Translations under genes and position numbers: made by a program
The notes under the pieces: generated by a model
What the model was told of the DNA's origin: nothing
What the model saw: only the letters and a program-made list of their open reading frames with translations
The model's database searches: none
Shown here: positions 29,714 through 39,888 of the stretch, piece by piece
Position numbering within the stretch: the first letter of the stretch is position 1
Layout: every line of letters begins with the position of its first letter
Assembly (NCBI GenBank): GCA_050485645.1
Contig: JBJHBT010000030.1
Coordinates: 1-47,875, forward strand
Direction: 5' to 3'
DNA from: JBJHBP01 sp050485645
Lineage (GTDB): Bacteria > Pseudomonadota > Gammaproteobacteria > Steroidobacterales > Rariloculaceae
DNA length: 47,875 nt

Positions 29714-31672
29714 GTGGAGTCGGTTTATCTGACAATCGTTCTGGCACCGCTGGTCGCTGCGGTCATCGCGGGTCTGTGGGGGGCACGGATCGGGCGCAGT
29801 GGGGCGCACTGGATCACGATCATTGGAGTGACCATATCCTTCGTGCTGTCGCTGGTCGTGTTCAGGGACGTGGTGCTGGATGGCGCACCGGCTTACAACG
29901 GTACGTTGTACGAGTGGGCGGTGATCGGAAGTTTCCGTCTGGAGATCGGGTTCCTGGTCGACAGCCTGACGGCGCTGATGATCTGCGTGGTCACGTTCGT
30001 GTCGCTTGCCGTGCATGTCTACACGATCGGCTACATGCACGATGACCCCGGTTACCAGCGGTTCTTCAGCTACATCTCGCTGTTTACTTTCGCCATGCTG
30101 ATGCTGGTGATGTCCAACAACTTCCTGCAGCTGTTCTTCGGCTGGGAAGCGGTGGGTGTCGTGTCGTATCTGCTGATCGGCTTCTGGTTCAAGCGGCCGA
30201 CGGCGATTTTCGCCAATATGAAGGCGTTCCTCGTGAACCGCGTCGGCGACTTCGGCTTCCTGCTCGGCATCGCGGCCATCGCGTACTACACCGGTTCGCT
30301 GGCCTATGTCGACGCGTTCGCGGGCGCGGAACAGATGGCGGAGCAGAGCATCGGAATCTTCCCCGGCGCTTCCTGGTCGTTGCTCACCTTCGCCTGCATC
30401 TGTCTGTTCATCGGAGCGATGGGGAAAAGTGCTCAGGTACCGCTGCATGTGTGGCTGCCGGATTCGATGGAAGGCCCGACGCCGATCTCGGCGCTGATCC
30501 ATGCCGCCACGATGGTCACCGCCGGCATCTTCATGGTGGCGCGTATGTCGCCGCTGTTCGAGTTCTCGGTGGTGGCACTGAGTGTGGTACTGGTGGTCGG
30601 TGCCACGACGGCGCTGTTCATGGGCGTGCTCGGCATCGTTCAGCACGACATCAAGCGCGTCGTCGCATACTCCACCCTGTCACAGCTGGGCTACATGACC
30701 GTCGCGCTGGGGGCATCGGCTTACGCGGCCGGCATTTTTCACCTCGCCACGCACGCCTTTTTCAAGGCGCTGTTGTTCCTCGCGGCCGGCTCCGTGATCA
30801 TCGCCATGCATCATGAGCAGGACATCCGGCGGATGGGCGGGTTGCGCCGCTATCTGCCGATCACTTACTGGACGTTTCTGATCGGCACGCTTGCGCTGAT
30901 CGGATTTCCCGGTTTCGCAGGCTTCTTCTCCAAGGATGCACTGATCGAAGCGGTGGCCCTGTCGACGACTCCCGGCGCCCGCTATGCATTCTGGTGCGTC
31001 CTGATCGGCGTGTTCGTGACGGCGCTGTACAGTTTCAGGTTGCTGTTCCTGGTGTTTCATGGCAAGGAGCGCATCGACCCGCATGCGCGGGAACACCTGC
31101 ATGAAACGCCCGCGGTGGTTACCGGCCCGCTGATCGCGCTGGCGATCCCGTCGGTGATCGCCGGCTGGCTGATGATCGAACCGCTGCTGTTCGGGACCTT
31201 CTTCGGCGAGGCGATCCTGGTGCGGCCCGAGAACGATGTGCTTGGTCAGCTCGGACAGGATTTCGCAGGGCCCAGCGCCTTCCTGCTGCATGCGTTCACG
31301 CATTCTCCGGCACTGTATCTGGCGGCGGCCGGTGCGGTGACGGCCTGGTACCTGTATCTCAAACGACCGGATATTCCGGCGTTGCTGGAGCAGCGCTTTG
31401 CCGGGCTGCATCGTGTGCTGATGGAAAAATACTACTTTGACTGGTTCAACGAGAAGGTAATTGCACGGGGGACGCGTGCACTCGGTAACACGCTGTGGCG
31501 GGTTGGAGATCAGATCGTGATCGATGGCGCCATGGTCAACGGCACGGCGAAGGGCATAGGTCTGGCGTCGCGTGTGCTGCGCCGCCTTCAGTCCGGCTAT
31601 CTGCACCACTACGCGTTTGCGATGGTCATCGGCCTGGTGGTGCTGGTCGGCTGGTTTGTGCTGAGGAACTGA
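29714..31672 (+). CDS. nuoL: NADH-quinone oxidoreductase subunit L
   Basis: Distal antiporter-like proton-pumping subunit with the lateral helix, 652 aa. Core motifs are GWEAVGVVSYLLIGFWF, the Lys/His helices (GKSAQVPLHVWLPDSMEGPTP, ALIHAATMVTAG) and KRVVAYSTLSQLGYM. The C-terminal part carries the long amphipathic and anchor helices. It starts with GTG 2 bp after nuoK, with GGGG in the nuoK end. Confidence 0.98.
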   Translation: MESVYLTIVLAPLVAAVIAGLWGARIGRSGAHWITIIGVTISFVLSLVVFRDVVLDGAPAYNGTLYEWAVIGSFRLEIGFLVDSLTALMICVVTFVSLAVHVYTIGYMHDDPGYQRFFSYISLFTFAMLMLVMSNNFLQLFFGWEAVGVVSYLLIGFWFKRPTAIFANMKAFLVNRVGDFGFLLGIAAIAYYTGSLAYVDAFAGAEQMAEQSIGIFPGASWSLLTFACICLFIGAMGKSAQVPLHVWLPDSMEGPTPISALIHAATMVTAGIFMVARMSPLFEFSVVALSVVLVVGATTALFMGVLGIVQHDIKRVVAYSTLSQLGYMTVALGASAYAAGIFHLATHAFFKALLFLAAGSVIIAMHHEQDIRRMGGLRRYLPITYWTFLIGTLALIGFPGFAGFFSKDALIEAVALSTTPGARYAFWCVLIGVFVTALYSFRLLFLVFHGKERIDPHAREHLHETPAVVTGPLIALAIPSVIAGWLMIEPLLFGTFFGEAILVRPENDVLGQLGQDFAGPSAFLLHAFTHSPALYLAAAGAVTAWYLYLKRPDIPALLEQRFAGLHRVLMEKYYFDWFNEKVIARGTRALGNTLWRVGDQIVIDGAMVNGTAKGIGLASRVLRRLQSGYLHHYAFAMVIGLVVLVGWFVLRN

Positions 31673-31674
31673 AC

Positions 31675-33180
31675 GTGGGTTTTCCGATACTCAGCCTGTT
31701 GATCTGGTTGCCGATTGGTGCGGCGGTGCTCGTGATGCTGCTCGGCTCGAACGAGCGCGCTGGACTTGCGAAACAGGTGGCGCTGATTGCATCGCTGGCC
31801 ACGTTTGTTCTCAGCATTCCGCTGTACACGCAGTTCGACGCGGGTACTGCCAGCATGCAGTTCGTTGAGCAGGTGCGCTGGATAGGCGCGCTCAATGTCT
31901 ACTATCACCTGGGTGTGGATGGCATTTCCATGCCGCTGATTCTGCTCACCACGCTGCTCACGCCGTTCGTCGTGATCGCCGGATGGAAGGTGATCGAGAT
32001 GAAGCCGGCGCAGTACTTCGCCGCCTTTCTGATGCTCGAGGGCATGATGATCGGCACGTTCGCGGCGCTGGACGGCCTGCTGTTCTATGTCTTCTGGGAA
32101 GTCATGCTGGTGCCGATGTTCATCATCATCGGCATGTGGGGAGGCGAGCGTCGCGTATACGCCGCGGTCAAGTTCTTCCTGTACACATTCCTCGGCTCGG
32201 TGTTCATGCTGATCGCACTGATCTATATGTACATGCAGACCGGCAGCTATTCGATTCTCGGCTTTCATGCACTGCCGCTGGGACAGACGGAACAGACGCT
32301 GATCTTCCTCGCGTTCCTGGCCGCGTTTGCCGTGAAGATTCCGATGTGGCCGGTGCACACCTGGCTGCCGGATGCGCACGTGGAAGCGCCGACCGGCGGT
32401 TCGGTGATACTGGCCGCGATCCTGCTGAAGATGGGCGGCTACGGCTTCCTGCGCTTCAGTCTGCCGATCACGCCCGACGCCAGCCAGAGTCTGGCGTGGC
32501 TGCTGGTCCTGCTGTCACTGGTTGCCATCATCTACATCGCGTTTGTCGCGATCTCTCAGAGCGACATGAAGAAGCTGATTGCGTACTCGTCGATTGCGCA
32601 CATGGGCTTTGCAACGCTGGGCTTCTTCGTGATTTTCGCGATCGTCGCCAATGGCGGAGACTTCGGTGTGCTCGCCCTGCAGGGCGGCATGATGCAGATG
32701 ATTTCCCATGGCCTGATTTCCGGTGCGCTGTTCCTTTGCGTTGGCGTGCTGTACGACCGGCTTCACAGCCGCGACATCAGTGCGTATGGCGGCGTGGCCA
32801 ACACCATGCCCTGGTTCGCCGGGCTGATGGTGCTGTTCGCGTTTGCCAATGCGGGTCTGCCTGGCACGTCCGGATTCATCGGCGAATTTTTCGTGATCAT
32901 CGCCAGCTTCCAGGCCAGTGTCTGGATCGCCGCGCTGGCCGCAACGATCCTCGTTCTTGGCGCCGCCTACACGCTGTGGCTGGTGAAGCGCGTACTGTTC
33001 GGCGAAGTCGCCAATGACGGCGTGGCGTCGCTGCAGGACGTTGACAGGCGCGAGTTCTGGATGCTCGCGGTGCTGGCAGTACTCGTGTTGCTGATCGGCA
33101 TCTGGCCGGCACCGCTGATTGAACTCATGGACGTGACGTTGACCGAGCTTCTCGCGCACGTCGTGCAGTCGAAACTATAG
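31675..33180 (+). CDS. nuoM: NADH-quinone oxidoreductase subunit M
   Basis: Antiporter-like proton-pumping subunit, 501 aa. Core motifs are VFWEVMLVPMFIIIGMWGG, the broken-helix region PMWPVHTWLPDAHVEAPTGGS and KKLIAYSSIAHMGFA. The GTG at 31675 is chosen because it yields GFPILSLLIWLP, the first membrane helix, and has GAGGA 6 nt upstream. The open frame continues 60 codons further back, but only as a shifted reading of nuoL. Confidence 0.97.
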   Translation: MGFPILSLLIWLPIGAAVLVMLLGSNERAGLAKQVALIASLATFVLSIPLYTQFDAGTASMQFVEQVRWIGALNVYYHLGVDGISMPLILLTTLLTPFVVIAGWKVIEMKPAQYFAAFLMLEGMMIGTFAALDGLLFYVFWEVMLVPMFIIIGMWGGERRVYAAVKFFLYTFLGSVFMLIALIYMYMQTGSYSILGFHALPLGQTEQTLIFLAFLAAFAVKIPMWPVHTWLPDAHVEAPTGGSVILAAILLKMGGYGFLRFSLPITPDASQSLAWLLVLLSLVAIIYIAFVAISQSDMKKLIAYSSIAHMGFATLGFFVIFAIVANGGDFGVLALQGGMMQMISHGLISGALFLCVGVLYDRLHSRDISAYGGVANTMPWFAGLMVLFAFANAGLPGTSGFIGEFFVIIASFQASVWIAALAATILVLGAAYTLWLVKRVLFGEVANDGVASLQDVDRREFWMLAVLAVLVLLIGIWPAPLIELMDVTLTELLAHVVQSKL

Positions 33181-33195
33181 GAAATCGCGAAAGTC

Positions 33196-34620
33196 ATGCT
33201 GAATGTGAGCCTGGCCGCACCGGAAATTTTTCTCGCCACAGCGATCTGCGTGGTGCTGCTCGTGGACGTGTTCCTTCGCCAGGAACAGCGCGGGGTCACC
33301 TACACGCTGTCGATGCTGGCACTGGTCGGCAGTGCGGCCTTTTCGGCGTGGTTTGCAGTAGATCAGACCACCACCGCATTCAGCGACAGTTATGTGGCGG
33401 ATTCGGCCAGCCATGTACTGAAGATGTTCGCGTACCTGATTGTGGCCGTCGTTTTCCTGTATTCACGCGACTACCTGAAGAACACCGACCTGTATAAGGG
33501 CGAGTTTTTCGTGCTCGGCCTGTTCGGGCTGCTGGGCATCATGGTCATGATCTCGGCGAACAGTCTCTTGACCATGTACCTTGGGCTGGAGCTGCTGGCG
33601 CTGTCGCTCTACACACTGGTGGCGTTCAATCGCGAATCCAGGACCGCGGCCGAGTCGGCGATGAAGTACTTCGTGCTTGGTGCCATCGCATCGGGCATGC
33701 TGCTGTATGGCATCTCGCTGTTGTACGGCCTGACCGGCACGATCGTGCTTTCCGAGCTTGCCGTTGCGCTGGCCGCGCCGGATGCCATCACGGTGCCGAT
33801 CCTGCTGGCGTTGGCTTTCGTCATCATTGGTGTGGCCTTCAAGTTCGGCGCCGTGCCGTTCCACATGTGGCTGCCGGATGTCTATCAGGGCTCGCCCAGC
33901 GCTGTGGCACTGTATATCGGCTCGGCACCGAAGATCGCCGCCTTCGCGCTGACCTGGCGCGTGTTGGCGGAGGGGCTGGGGCCGCTGCATCCGGGCTGGC
34001 AGGACATGCTGATCGTGCTGGCGGTGCTGTCGCTGGCGATAGGCAATATCGTCGCCATCGCGCAGACCAATCTGAAGCGCATGCTGGCGTATTCGACCAT
34101 CTCACACGTAGGCTTCATCCTGCTCGGTTTCGTTGCCGGAACGCCGGAGGGCCTGCGGGCGGCGATGTTCTACACCTTCGCCTACGTGCTGATGGCAACG
34201 GCGGCATTCGGCATGATCATCCTGCTCAGCCGCAGGGGATTCGAGGCTGAAAATCTCGAGGATTTCAAAGGGCTGAACCAGCGCAACCGATGGTATGCGC
34301 TGCTGATGCTGATCATCATGATCTCAATGGCCGGTGTGCCGCCGCTGCTCGGCTTCCACGCCAAACTGGCGGTGCTGTCGGCGGTGGTGGAAGTCGGGCT
34401 GAGCTGGCTTGCCGTGATCGCGGTACTGTTCGCGGTGATCGGTGCTTTCTACTATCTGCGCGTTATCCGCTACATGTACTTCACCGATGCCGTGGACAGG
34501 ACGCCGCTGAGCGCGCCACGCGACCTGCGGGTGGTGCTGAGTGTGAATGCCATGCTGCTCCTGGCGCTGGGTGTATTTCCCGGGGTGCTGCTCGACCTGT
34601 GCGCCCGCGTGCTGGGTTGA
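33196..34620 (+). CDS. nuoN: NADH-quinone oxidoreductase subunit N
   Basis: Third antiporter-like subunit, last gene of the operon, 474 aa. Core motifs are LGLELLALSLYTLVAFNR, KFGAVPFHMWLPDVYQGSP and LKRMLAYSTISHVGF. About 14 hydrophobic helices span the length. No clear intrinsic terminator lies between its stop and the tRNA-fMet promoter 14 bp away. Confidence 0.98.
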   Translation: MLNVSLAAPEIFLATAICVVLLVDVFLRQEQRGVTYTLSMLALVGSAAFSAWFAVDQTTTAFSDSYVADSASHVLKMFAYLIVAVVFLYSRDYLKNTDLYKGEFFVLGLFGLLGIMVMISANSLLTMYLGLELLALSLYTLVAFNRESRTAAESAMKYFVLGAIASGMLLYGISLLYGLTGTIVLSELAVALAAPDAITVPILLALAFVIIGVAFKFGAVPFHMWLPDVYQGSPSAVALYIGSAPKIAAFALTWRVLAEGLGPLHPGWQDMLIVLAVLSLAIGNIVAIAQTNLKRMLAYSTISHVGFILLGFVAGTPEGLRAAMFYTFAYVLMATAAFGMIILLSRRGFEAENLEDFKGLNQRNRWYALLMLIIMISMAGVPPLLGFHAKLAVLSAVVEVGLSWLAVIAVLFAVIGAFYYLRVIRYMYFTDAVDRTPLSAPRDLRVVLSVNAMLLLALGVFPGVLLDLCARVLG

Positions 34621-34634
34621 CGCCTGTCAAGTTG

Positions 34635-34663
34635 TTGCGCGAATGCAAAAGCATCGGTATAGT
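34635..34663 (+). promoter_or_regulatory. Sigma-70 promoter of tRNA-fMet
   Basis: TTGCGC (34635-34640) and TATAGT (34658-34663) stand 17 bp apart. A GC-rich discriminator, GCGCGG, follows, as in stringently controlled tRNA promoters. Transcription would start near 34670, about ten bases before the mature tRNA. Confidence 0.7.
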
Positions 34664-34679
34664 GCGCGGCTCTATCCGG

Positions 34680-36370
<1,691 letters not shown>

Positions 36371-36374
<4 letters not shown>

Positions 36375-36529
36375 GGCGAAGAACTCCGGTTGCGGCGCTG
36401 CTCGTCTGAATCATCCTGTTCTGCGGCCTGTCTGGCAAGGAGCCTGACCAACGCCAGTAACGCCTCGTCAGCCCTTTGCCGGTCAGGGCAGGGCTTGTCT
36501 CGGCGCTGTGATGTGTTGGTGCGTGGCAT
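36371..36529 (-). CDS. Small 52-aa protein coupled to the serine recombinase
   Basis: Start MPRTNTSQRRDK, then a predicted helix, DEALLALVRLLARQAA, and a charged tail ending in NRSSSP. The stop codon overlaps the recombinase start (ATGA), so the two would be translated together. The amphipathic Leu/Ala/Arg helix with very polar ends looks like a genuine small protein, perhaps a recombination directionality or accessory factor. I cannot assign a family with certainty. Confidence 0.6.
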
Positions 36530-36667
36530 CGGCGCAGTCGCTGCAATATCCGGCTTGGGGTTGGATTCAGCCTATGCGCCCGGCCGCAGCAAGTCCTGGT
36601 CATTGATTGGCCATGGCGGCGATATGCGTCGCCGGCCTGATCGATGCAGTTCATATTGCGAGACCCC

Positions 36668-37279
36668 TTACCGGGTGGCTCCGGTAGCGTTGACAAAATC
36701 AAGCAGCGGCGCGTGATCGTGCCCGTCTGCCGCCCTGAGCGCGGTGATATAGTCCGCGCGGCGCGAGCCGTCGCCGAGCAGGTCATGCCCGGCCTCCCAA
36801 TCAATCGGCGGATGTCCGTCGAAATACTCTTCGAGATACAGATCAGCAGCGATGCGCGCGTGACGGCCGTTTCCATTGGGAAACAGGTGAATCTGCACAA
36901 GCCGGTGATGGAAGCGGGCGGCCGCTTCCAGCGGCTCATACGTGCCGTTCTCGACCCAATAGCGGGCATCCTCAAGCAGCGCGCGCAAGGCAACGCTAAT
37001 CTGAAGAGGATCGATGCCGATATTCTTCTCCGTTTGCCGGAAGGTGCCTGCCCAGCGCCAGACATCGCCAAACAGCCGCTCATGCAAGCGCCGTAATGAC
37101 GCTTCGCTCAATATGTCGAAACGCCGCCGGTTTGGCAGCCAGACCAGCGCCTGTTCGATATTGGCCTGCTCCAGCTCATTGAGCTGGGCACGCGTTGTGA
37201 CATGCGGGTGCTTGAGCCCTTCTTTTTCCTCAGGCTCCAGCGGCGTCGCACCCTCAGGTTCATGGTCCCACTCCGTCAT
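36668..37279 (-). CDS. Fic-domain protein, 'mobile mystery protein B' type
   Basis: Predicted Fic-family (AMPylation or related) protein, 203 aa. The N-terminal block GATPLEPEEKEGLKHPHVTT and the helix around FGDVWRWAGTFRQTEKNIG are typical of the mobile mystery protein B family. The Fic loop reads HLFPNGNGRHAR: His, the GNGR core and the last Arg are present, but Asn stands at the usual Asp/Glu position. The ATG at 37279 overlaps the stop of the XRE gene (ATGA), preferred over an ATG 12 bp upstream. The pair behaves like a toxin-antitoxin module by layout. Activity is not shown. Confidence 0.85.
   Translation of the reverse strand: MTEWDHEPEGATPLEPEEKEGLKHPHVTTRAQLNELEQANIEQALVWLPNRRRFDILSEASLRRLHERLFGDVWRWAGTFRQTEKNIGIDPLQISVALRALLEDARYWVENGTYEPLEAAARFHHRLVQIHLFPNGNGRHARIAADLYLEEYFDGHPPIDWEAGHDLLGDGSRRADYITALRAADGHDHAPLLDFVNATGATR
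36773..36820. repeat. 48-bp direct repeat, copy 1 (inside fic)
   Basis: Identical over 48 bp to 37885-37932. Here it is part of the fic gene and codes on the minus strand for DGHPPIDWEAGHDLLG. Similarity fades after the block (GAAATACTCTT against AGGATACTTTT). Confidence 0.9.
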
Positions 37280-37746
37280 GGCTCTGACCAAAGATCGGCC
37301 GGCATCTTGTGCAGATATTCCGCAACGAGCCGCTCGATTTCTTCTTCATTGCGCGATTGGCGCAAACCCTGGTCTTCCAGCGCCATGTGCGCCGATGCCT
37401 TTTTCACCACAGCGCGAGCCTTTTTTTCAGCCTGCGCCTTAACGATATGCTCGACCCTGTCCTGCGGGACGATGGCATAGACAAACCGGCCGCCCATGGC
37501 TTCGGCCATGGACTGCATGGTCTTGAGCGTCACGGCGCCCTCACGCTCGGCGCGTTCTGCCTGGGAGACGCGCGCGCGAGAAAGGCCGAGGCGCGCAGCG
37601 AGCTGCGCCCCGGACATGCCGAGTGCTTTGCGCATCGTGGTAATCCACCCTTCCGAAGGGACGGGGCGGACCGTATTGTCCCACTGGCCTGCCGCATCAT
37701 TGACGATTGCCTGATACTGGCGCGTGACTGATTGGCGGACGCTCAT
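37276..37746 (-). CDS. XRE-family regulator, 'mobile mystery protein A' type
   Basis: 156 aa. A helix-turn-helix is at about 40-95 (MRKALGMSGAQLAARLGLS, RVSQAERAEREGAVTLKTM), followed by MAEAMGGRFVYAIVP, a hallmark of mobile mystery protein A. A basic C-terminal region follows. Placed first in the operon and overlapping fic by 4 bp, it is the expected antitoxin or repressor. A near-consensus promoter and an inverted repeat lie directly upstream, suggesting autoregulation. Confidence 0.87.
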   Translation of the reverse strand: MSVRQSVTRQYQAIVNDAAGQWDNTVRPVPSEGWITTMRKALGMSGAQLAARLGLSRARVSQAERAEREGAVTLKTMQSMAEAMGGRFVYAIVPQDRVEHIVKAQAEKKARAVVKKASAHMALEDQGLRQSRNEEEIERLVAEYLHKMPADLWSEP

Positions 37747-37747
37747 C

Positions 37748-37767
37748 TGTAAACCTATTTATTTACA
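37748..37767. promoter_or_regulatory. Inverted repeat operator before the XRE-fic operon
   Basis: TGTAAA (37748-37753) and TTTACA (37762-37767) with 8 bp between. It lies 1 bp upstream of the start codon and downstream of the -10 box, so a bound repressor would block transcription. Another GTAAA-like half-site stands at 37782-37786. Confidence 0.6.
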
Positions 37768-37790
37768 TACAGTTATTTAAAGTAAATATA

Positions 37791-37819
37791 AATATAGCCC
37801 TTGAGCGACAAAGAGTCAA
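37791..37819 (-). promoter_or_regulatory. Promoter of the XRE-fic operon
   Basis: On the minus strand TTGACT (37814-37819) and TATATT (37791-37796) stand 17 bp apart, each 5 of 6 to sigma-70 consensus, in AT-rich DNA. Transcription would start near 37785 and give a leader of about 38 nt. Confidence 0.75.
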
Positions 37820-37859
37820 TATATATATAGCCAAAAAGGCCAACTTGCCCTACCAGCTC

Positions 37860-37879
37860 TGCCGCGCGGCTTAGCGGCA
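37860..37879 (-). terminator. TGCCGC/GCGGCA hairpin at the hipA 3' side
   Basis: A six-bp stem with an 8-nt loop, positioned about 50 bp beyond the hipA stop. It is the same sequence, with one change, as 39854-39873 behind another gene, and shares its stem with the hairpin at the end of ardC. No T run follows. Confidence 0.4.
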
Positions 37880-37884
37880 GGGAG

Positions 37885-37932
37885 GCCGAGCAGGTCATGC
37901 CCGGCCTCCCAATCAATCGGCGGATGTCCGTC
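37885..37932. repeat. 48-bp direct repeat, copy 2 (at the hipA end)
   Basis: An exact copy of fic positions 36773-36820, here untranslated and touching the hipA stop codon (37931-37933). It looks like a relic of a fic gene that once followed hipA, or the footprint of a recombination joining two modules. Confidence 0.9.
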
Positions 37933-39253
37933 AGGATACTTTTTGCGTTAGCGCTGCCCGCGCGCCATGAAAAGCATCTTGCAAATCCTGATGACCGATC
38001 AGACCCTCGATGCAGTAGGCGTTAAGAAATTGCCGACCGGCAAACAGCTTCCGATCGGTTTCTGTCAGCTTTGCACGCTCGCAGATGGAAGCCCATTCAG
38101 CGGCAATGGTGGCGATCTGATCCTCGATGAGGGTCGCAGCGTCGTCTTCCCCGAGCAGAAAATCGGGTGCCGCAGCCAGACAGCCGGCGAGCGTGCTCAT
38201 CCGGTTCTCACCCTTGATCAGCATGGCTTGCGTTGCTTCATTGCCGGTTCTGCCTTGCGGGCAGATGTCATAGGCCGGGGTGAGGGTGAGCATCTTGCCG
38301 TCCCAGAAGGCGGCATGGTTGCGGGCATGATCGTCCGTGTTGCCGCACAAGATGTTGAATACGATCCGCCCGTAAAGCTCTTTGAGTGTGTCTTTCGGGG
38401 CGGTGAAGCGGTGGCGGACGATCTCGGCGAGGTCTTCGTAAGACGCATAGCGCGCCATCATCTCATCGAGGCCGAGCATCGTTAGCGCCGATACCATGGC
38501 CTTTCGGTGCCAGCCGCTATCGGTTTTGACGCGGTCGAAGCGTTCGATCAGCAGTATGTCCTTGCCGCCGGCTTCAATCATAGAAACCGGAGCGACGTTA
38601 AGACCGCACGCAGCGGCCAGCTGCATGGCGAGAAATTCTGCCTTCACGACGCTGTAGAGGTCCGTGCTGGAAGAGAATTTCGCGATCAGCTTGCGATCAC
38701 CGCGGTCAATCAGGGCTTTCGGGCGGGCGCCGCCGATCGATGTGCCGTGGTTGAGAGCCTGATCGAGCGCAGGGGTCAGCGGCACGCCTTTCTCGATGCG
38801 TTCCGCAGCCTCAAGCAGTTCTTCGTATGATGCTTCTGACTTTTGGCGCGGAACGTATTCCGTGGCGGATTCCTGAAAGTCGAGCGCGCCGATGCGGTCC
38901 GAGCCCGACTCAAGCAGGTAGGTCAGTTCCGTAATGTCGCGGGTTTCGGTTTCCTCTGCTTTGGCGCCGACGAGCCGGTTGATGATCACGCGGCGCCCCC
39001 AGGCATCAGGGGAGCCGTCACGAATGCAGCCGGCCATGGACAGGCCTGGCAACGGTTCGATCACGCCTTGACGCAGCGGGAGTTCAGGCTCATAGAGCGA
39101 GATGGCGTTCTTCCGGCGGCGGTAGCTGGCGCCATAGGTGAACAGCAGGCGCTCACCATCTTGCGTCAGCCGTCCGGCCACCACCGGCTCGGTTTCGCCC
39201 GGCAGCCAAATCCAGACATAGGCTTCACTTGCCCTGATCCTAGAAGTCATCAT
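37931..39253 (-). CDS. hipA: HipA-family serine/threonine kinase toxin
   Basis: 440 aa, the family size (E. coli HipA targets GltX). The N-terminal couple_HipA domain is about 1-110 (AGRLTQDGERLLFTYGASY, LPGLSMAGCIRDGSPDAWGRR). The P-loop-like GTSIGGARPKA holds the serine known to be autophosphorylated. The catalytic loop GNTDDHARNHA and the metal motif YDICP are intact, so the kinase should be active. It overlaps hipB by 14 bp. GGAGG precedes two adjacent ATGs (39253, 39250), the second better spaced. The last codons run into the duplicated fic fragment. Confidence 0.93.
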   Translation of the reverse strand: MMTSRIRASEAYVWIWLPGETEPVVAGRLTQDGERLLFTYGASYRRRKNAISLYEPELPLRQGVIEPLPGLSMAGCIRDGSPDAWGRRVIINRLVGAKAEETETRDITELTYLLESGSDRIGALDFQESATEYVPRQKSEASYEELLEAAERIEKGVPLTPALDQALNHGTSIGGARPKALIDRGDRKLIAKFSSSTDLYSVVKAEFLAMQLAAACGLNVAPVSMIEAGGKDILLIERFDRVKTDSGWHRKAMVSALTMLGLDEMMARYASYEDLAEIVRHRFTAPKDTLKELYGRIVFNILCGNTDDHARNHAAFWDGKMLTLTPAYDICPQGRTGNEATQAMLIKGENRMSTLAGCLAAAPDFLLGEDDAATLIEDQIATIAAEWASICERAKLTETDRKLFAGRQFLNAYCIEGLIGHQDLQDAFHGARAALTQKVS

Positions 39254-39572
39254 CGACCTCCTTGCCGGAGGTGCGAACGCTTTGCGGGAGCAGGGTCAGT
39301 TTTTCATCGAGACGGGCGTTGTGCATGGCGAGCGTGCGTTCGCCGTGCTGGAACAGGCGCACGCCGACAATCGCAGCGACCTCGAAGACAACGCCGACCT
39401 CCGGGCCGGGTGCGCCTTTTTCGATGCTGTAGAGGGTTGTGCGGCTGATCCCGGCGCGGTCAGCCAGTTCCTGTGCCGTCATTCCCCGTTCGGTACGCCC
39501 GACACGGATCAACTTGCCCAACAGCGAAAGAGCCTGTTGGGTCACGCGGGAATAGCTTCTCTTGCGCTTCAT
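39240..39572 (-). CDS. hipB: HipB-type antitoxin, XRE family
   Basis: 110 aa. A helix-turn-helix is at about 20-75 (GKLIRVGRTERGMTAQELADRAGISRTTLYSIEKG in segments), followed by a charged tail. It should bind HipA and repress the operon. It is first in the operon, overlapping hipA. A symmetrical site (39606-39622) stands 34 bp upstream. The promoter is not sharply defined: TACAAT on the minus strand about 55 bp upstream is the best -10 candidate. Confidence 0.88.
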   Translation of the reverse strand: MKRKRSYSRVTQQALSLLGKLIRVGRTERGMTAQELADRAGISRTTLYSIEKGAPGPEVGVVFEVAAIVGVRLFQHGERTLAMHNARLDEKLTLLPQSVRTSGKEVDDDF

Positions 39573-39605
39573 CGCTTACCAGCCTTACTTGTGCGGTTAA
39601 ATGAA

Positions 39606-39622
39606 CGTAAAACTAGTTTACG
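39606..39622. promoter_or_regulatory. Inverted repeat operator upstream of hipB
   Basis: CGTAAA-ACTAG-TTTACG is a perfect 6-bp inverted repeat with a 5-bp centre, just before hipB and near its likely promoter. It is a good candidate for the HipB binding site. It uses the same GTAAA/TTTAC half-sites as the XRE-fic operator, with different spacing. Confidence 0.65.
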
Positions 39623-39888
39623 GCCATTGTATTAAACAGAGTAGCGCATTACAGACCGTTCTGTCAAATTCCCTGTCCATTTTGCTACACATGAAGCGCC
39701 TTTGCGTCCAAATAAATGGACGTATCGACCAAGGTGTGACCCGATCGCCGGCCGTCAGGTCTGAGGCTCGGCTTGTTCTGGCTGGGCGTCGAAAGAGGGA
39801 AGCCTTCCCTTCGCTGAATCCACCTCCGGCGAGATCCCGCAACGCGCCGGCCCTGCCGCGCGGCTGAGCGGCAAGGCGCGGCTTGCTC
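39623..39888. other. Gene-free stretch with a hipB promoter region and a hairpin
   Basis: The left end holds AT-rich promoter DNA for hipB, with TTGACA readable on the minus strand near 39660. The right end holds TGCCGC-GCGGCTGA-GCGGCA (39854-39873), sited just beyond the stop of the 62-aa gene and nearly identical to 37860-37879. I see no convincing gene between them. Confidence 0.5.
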
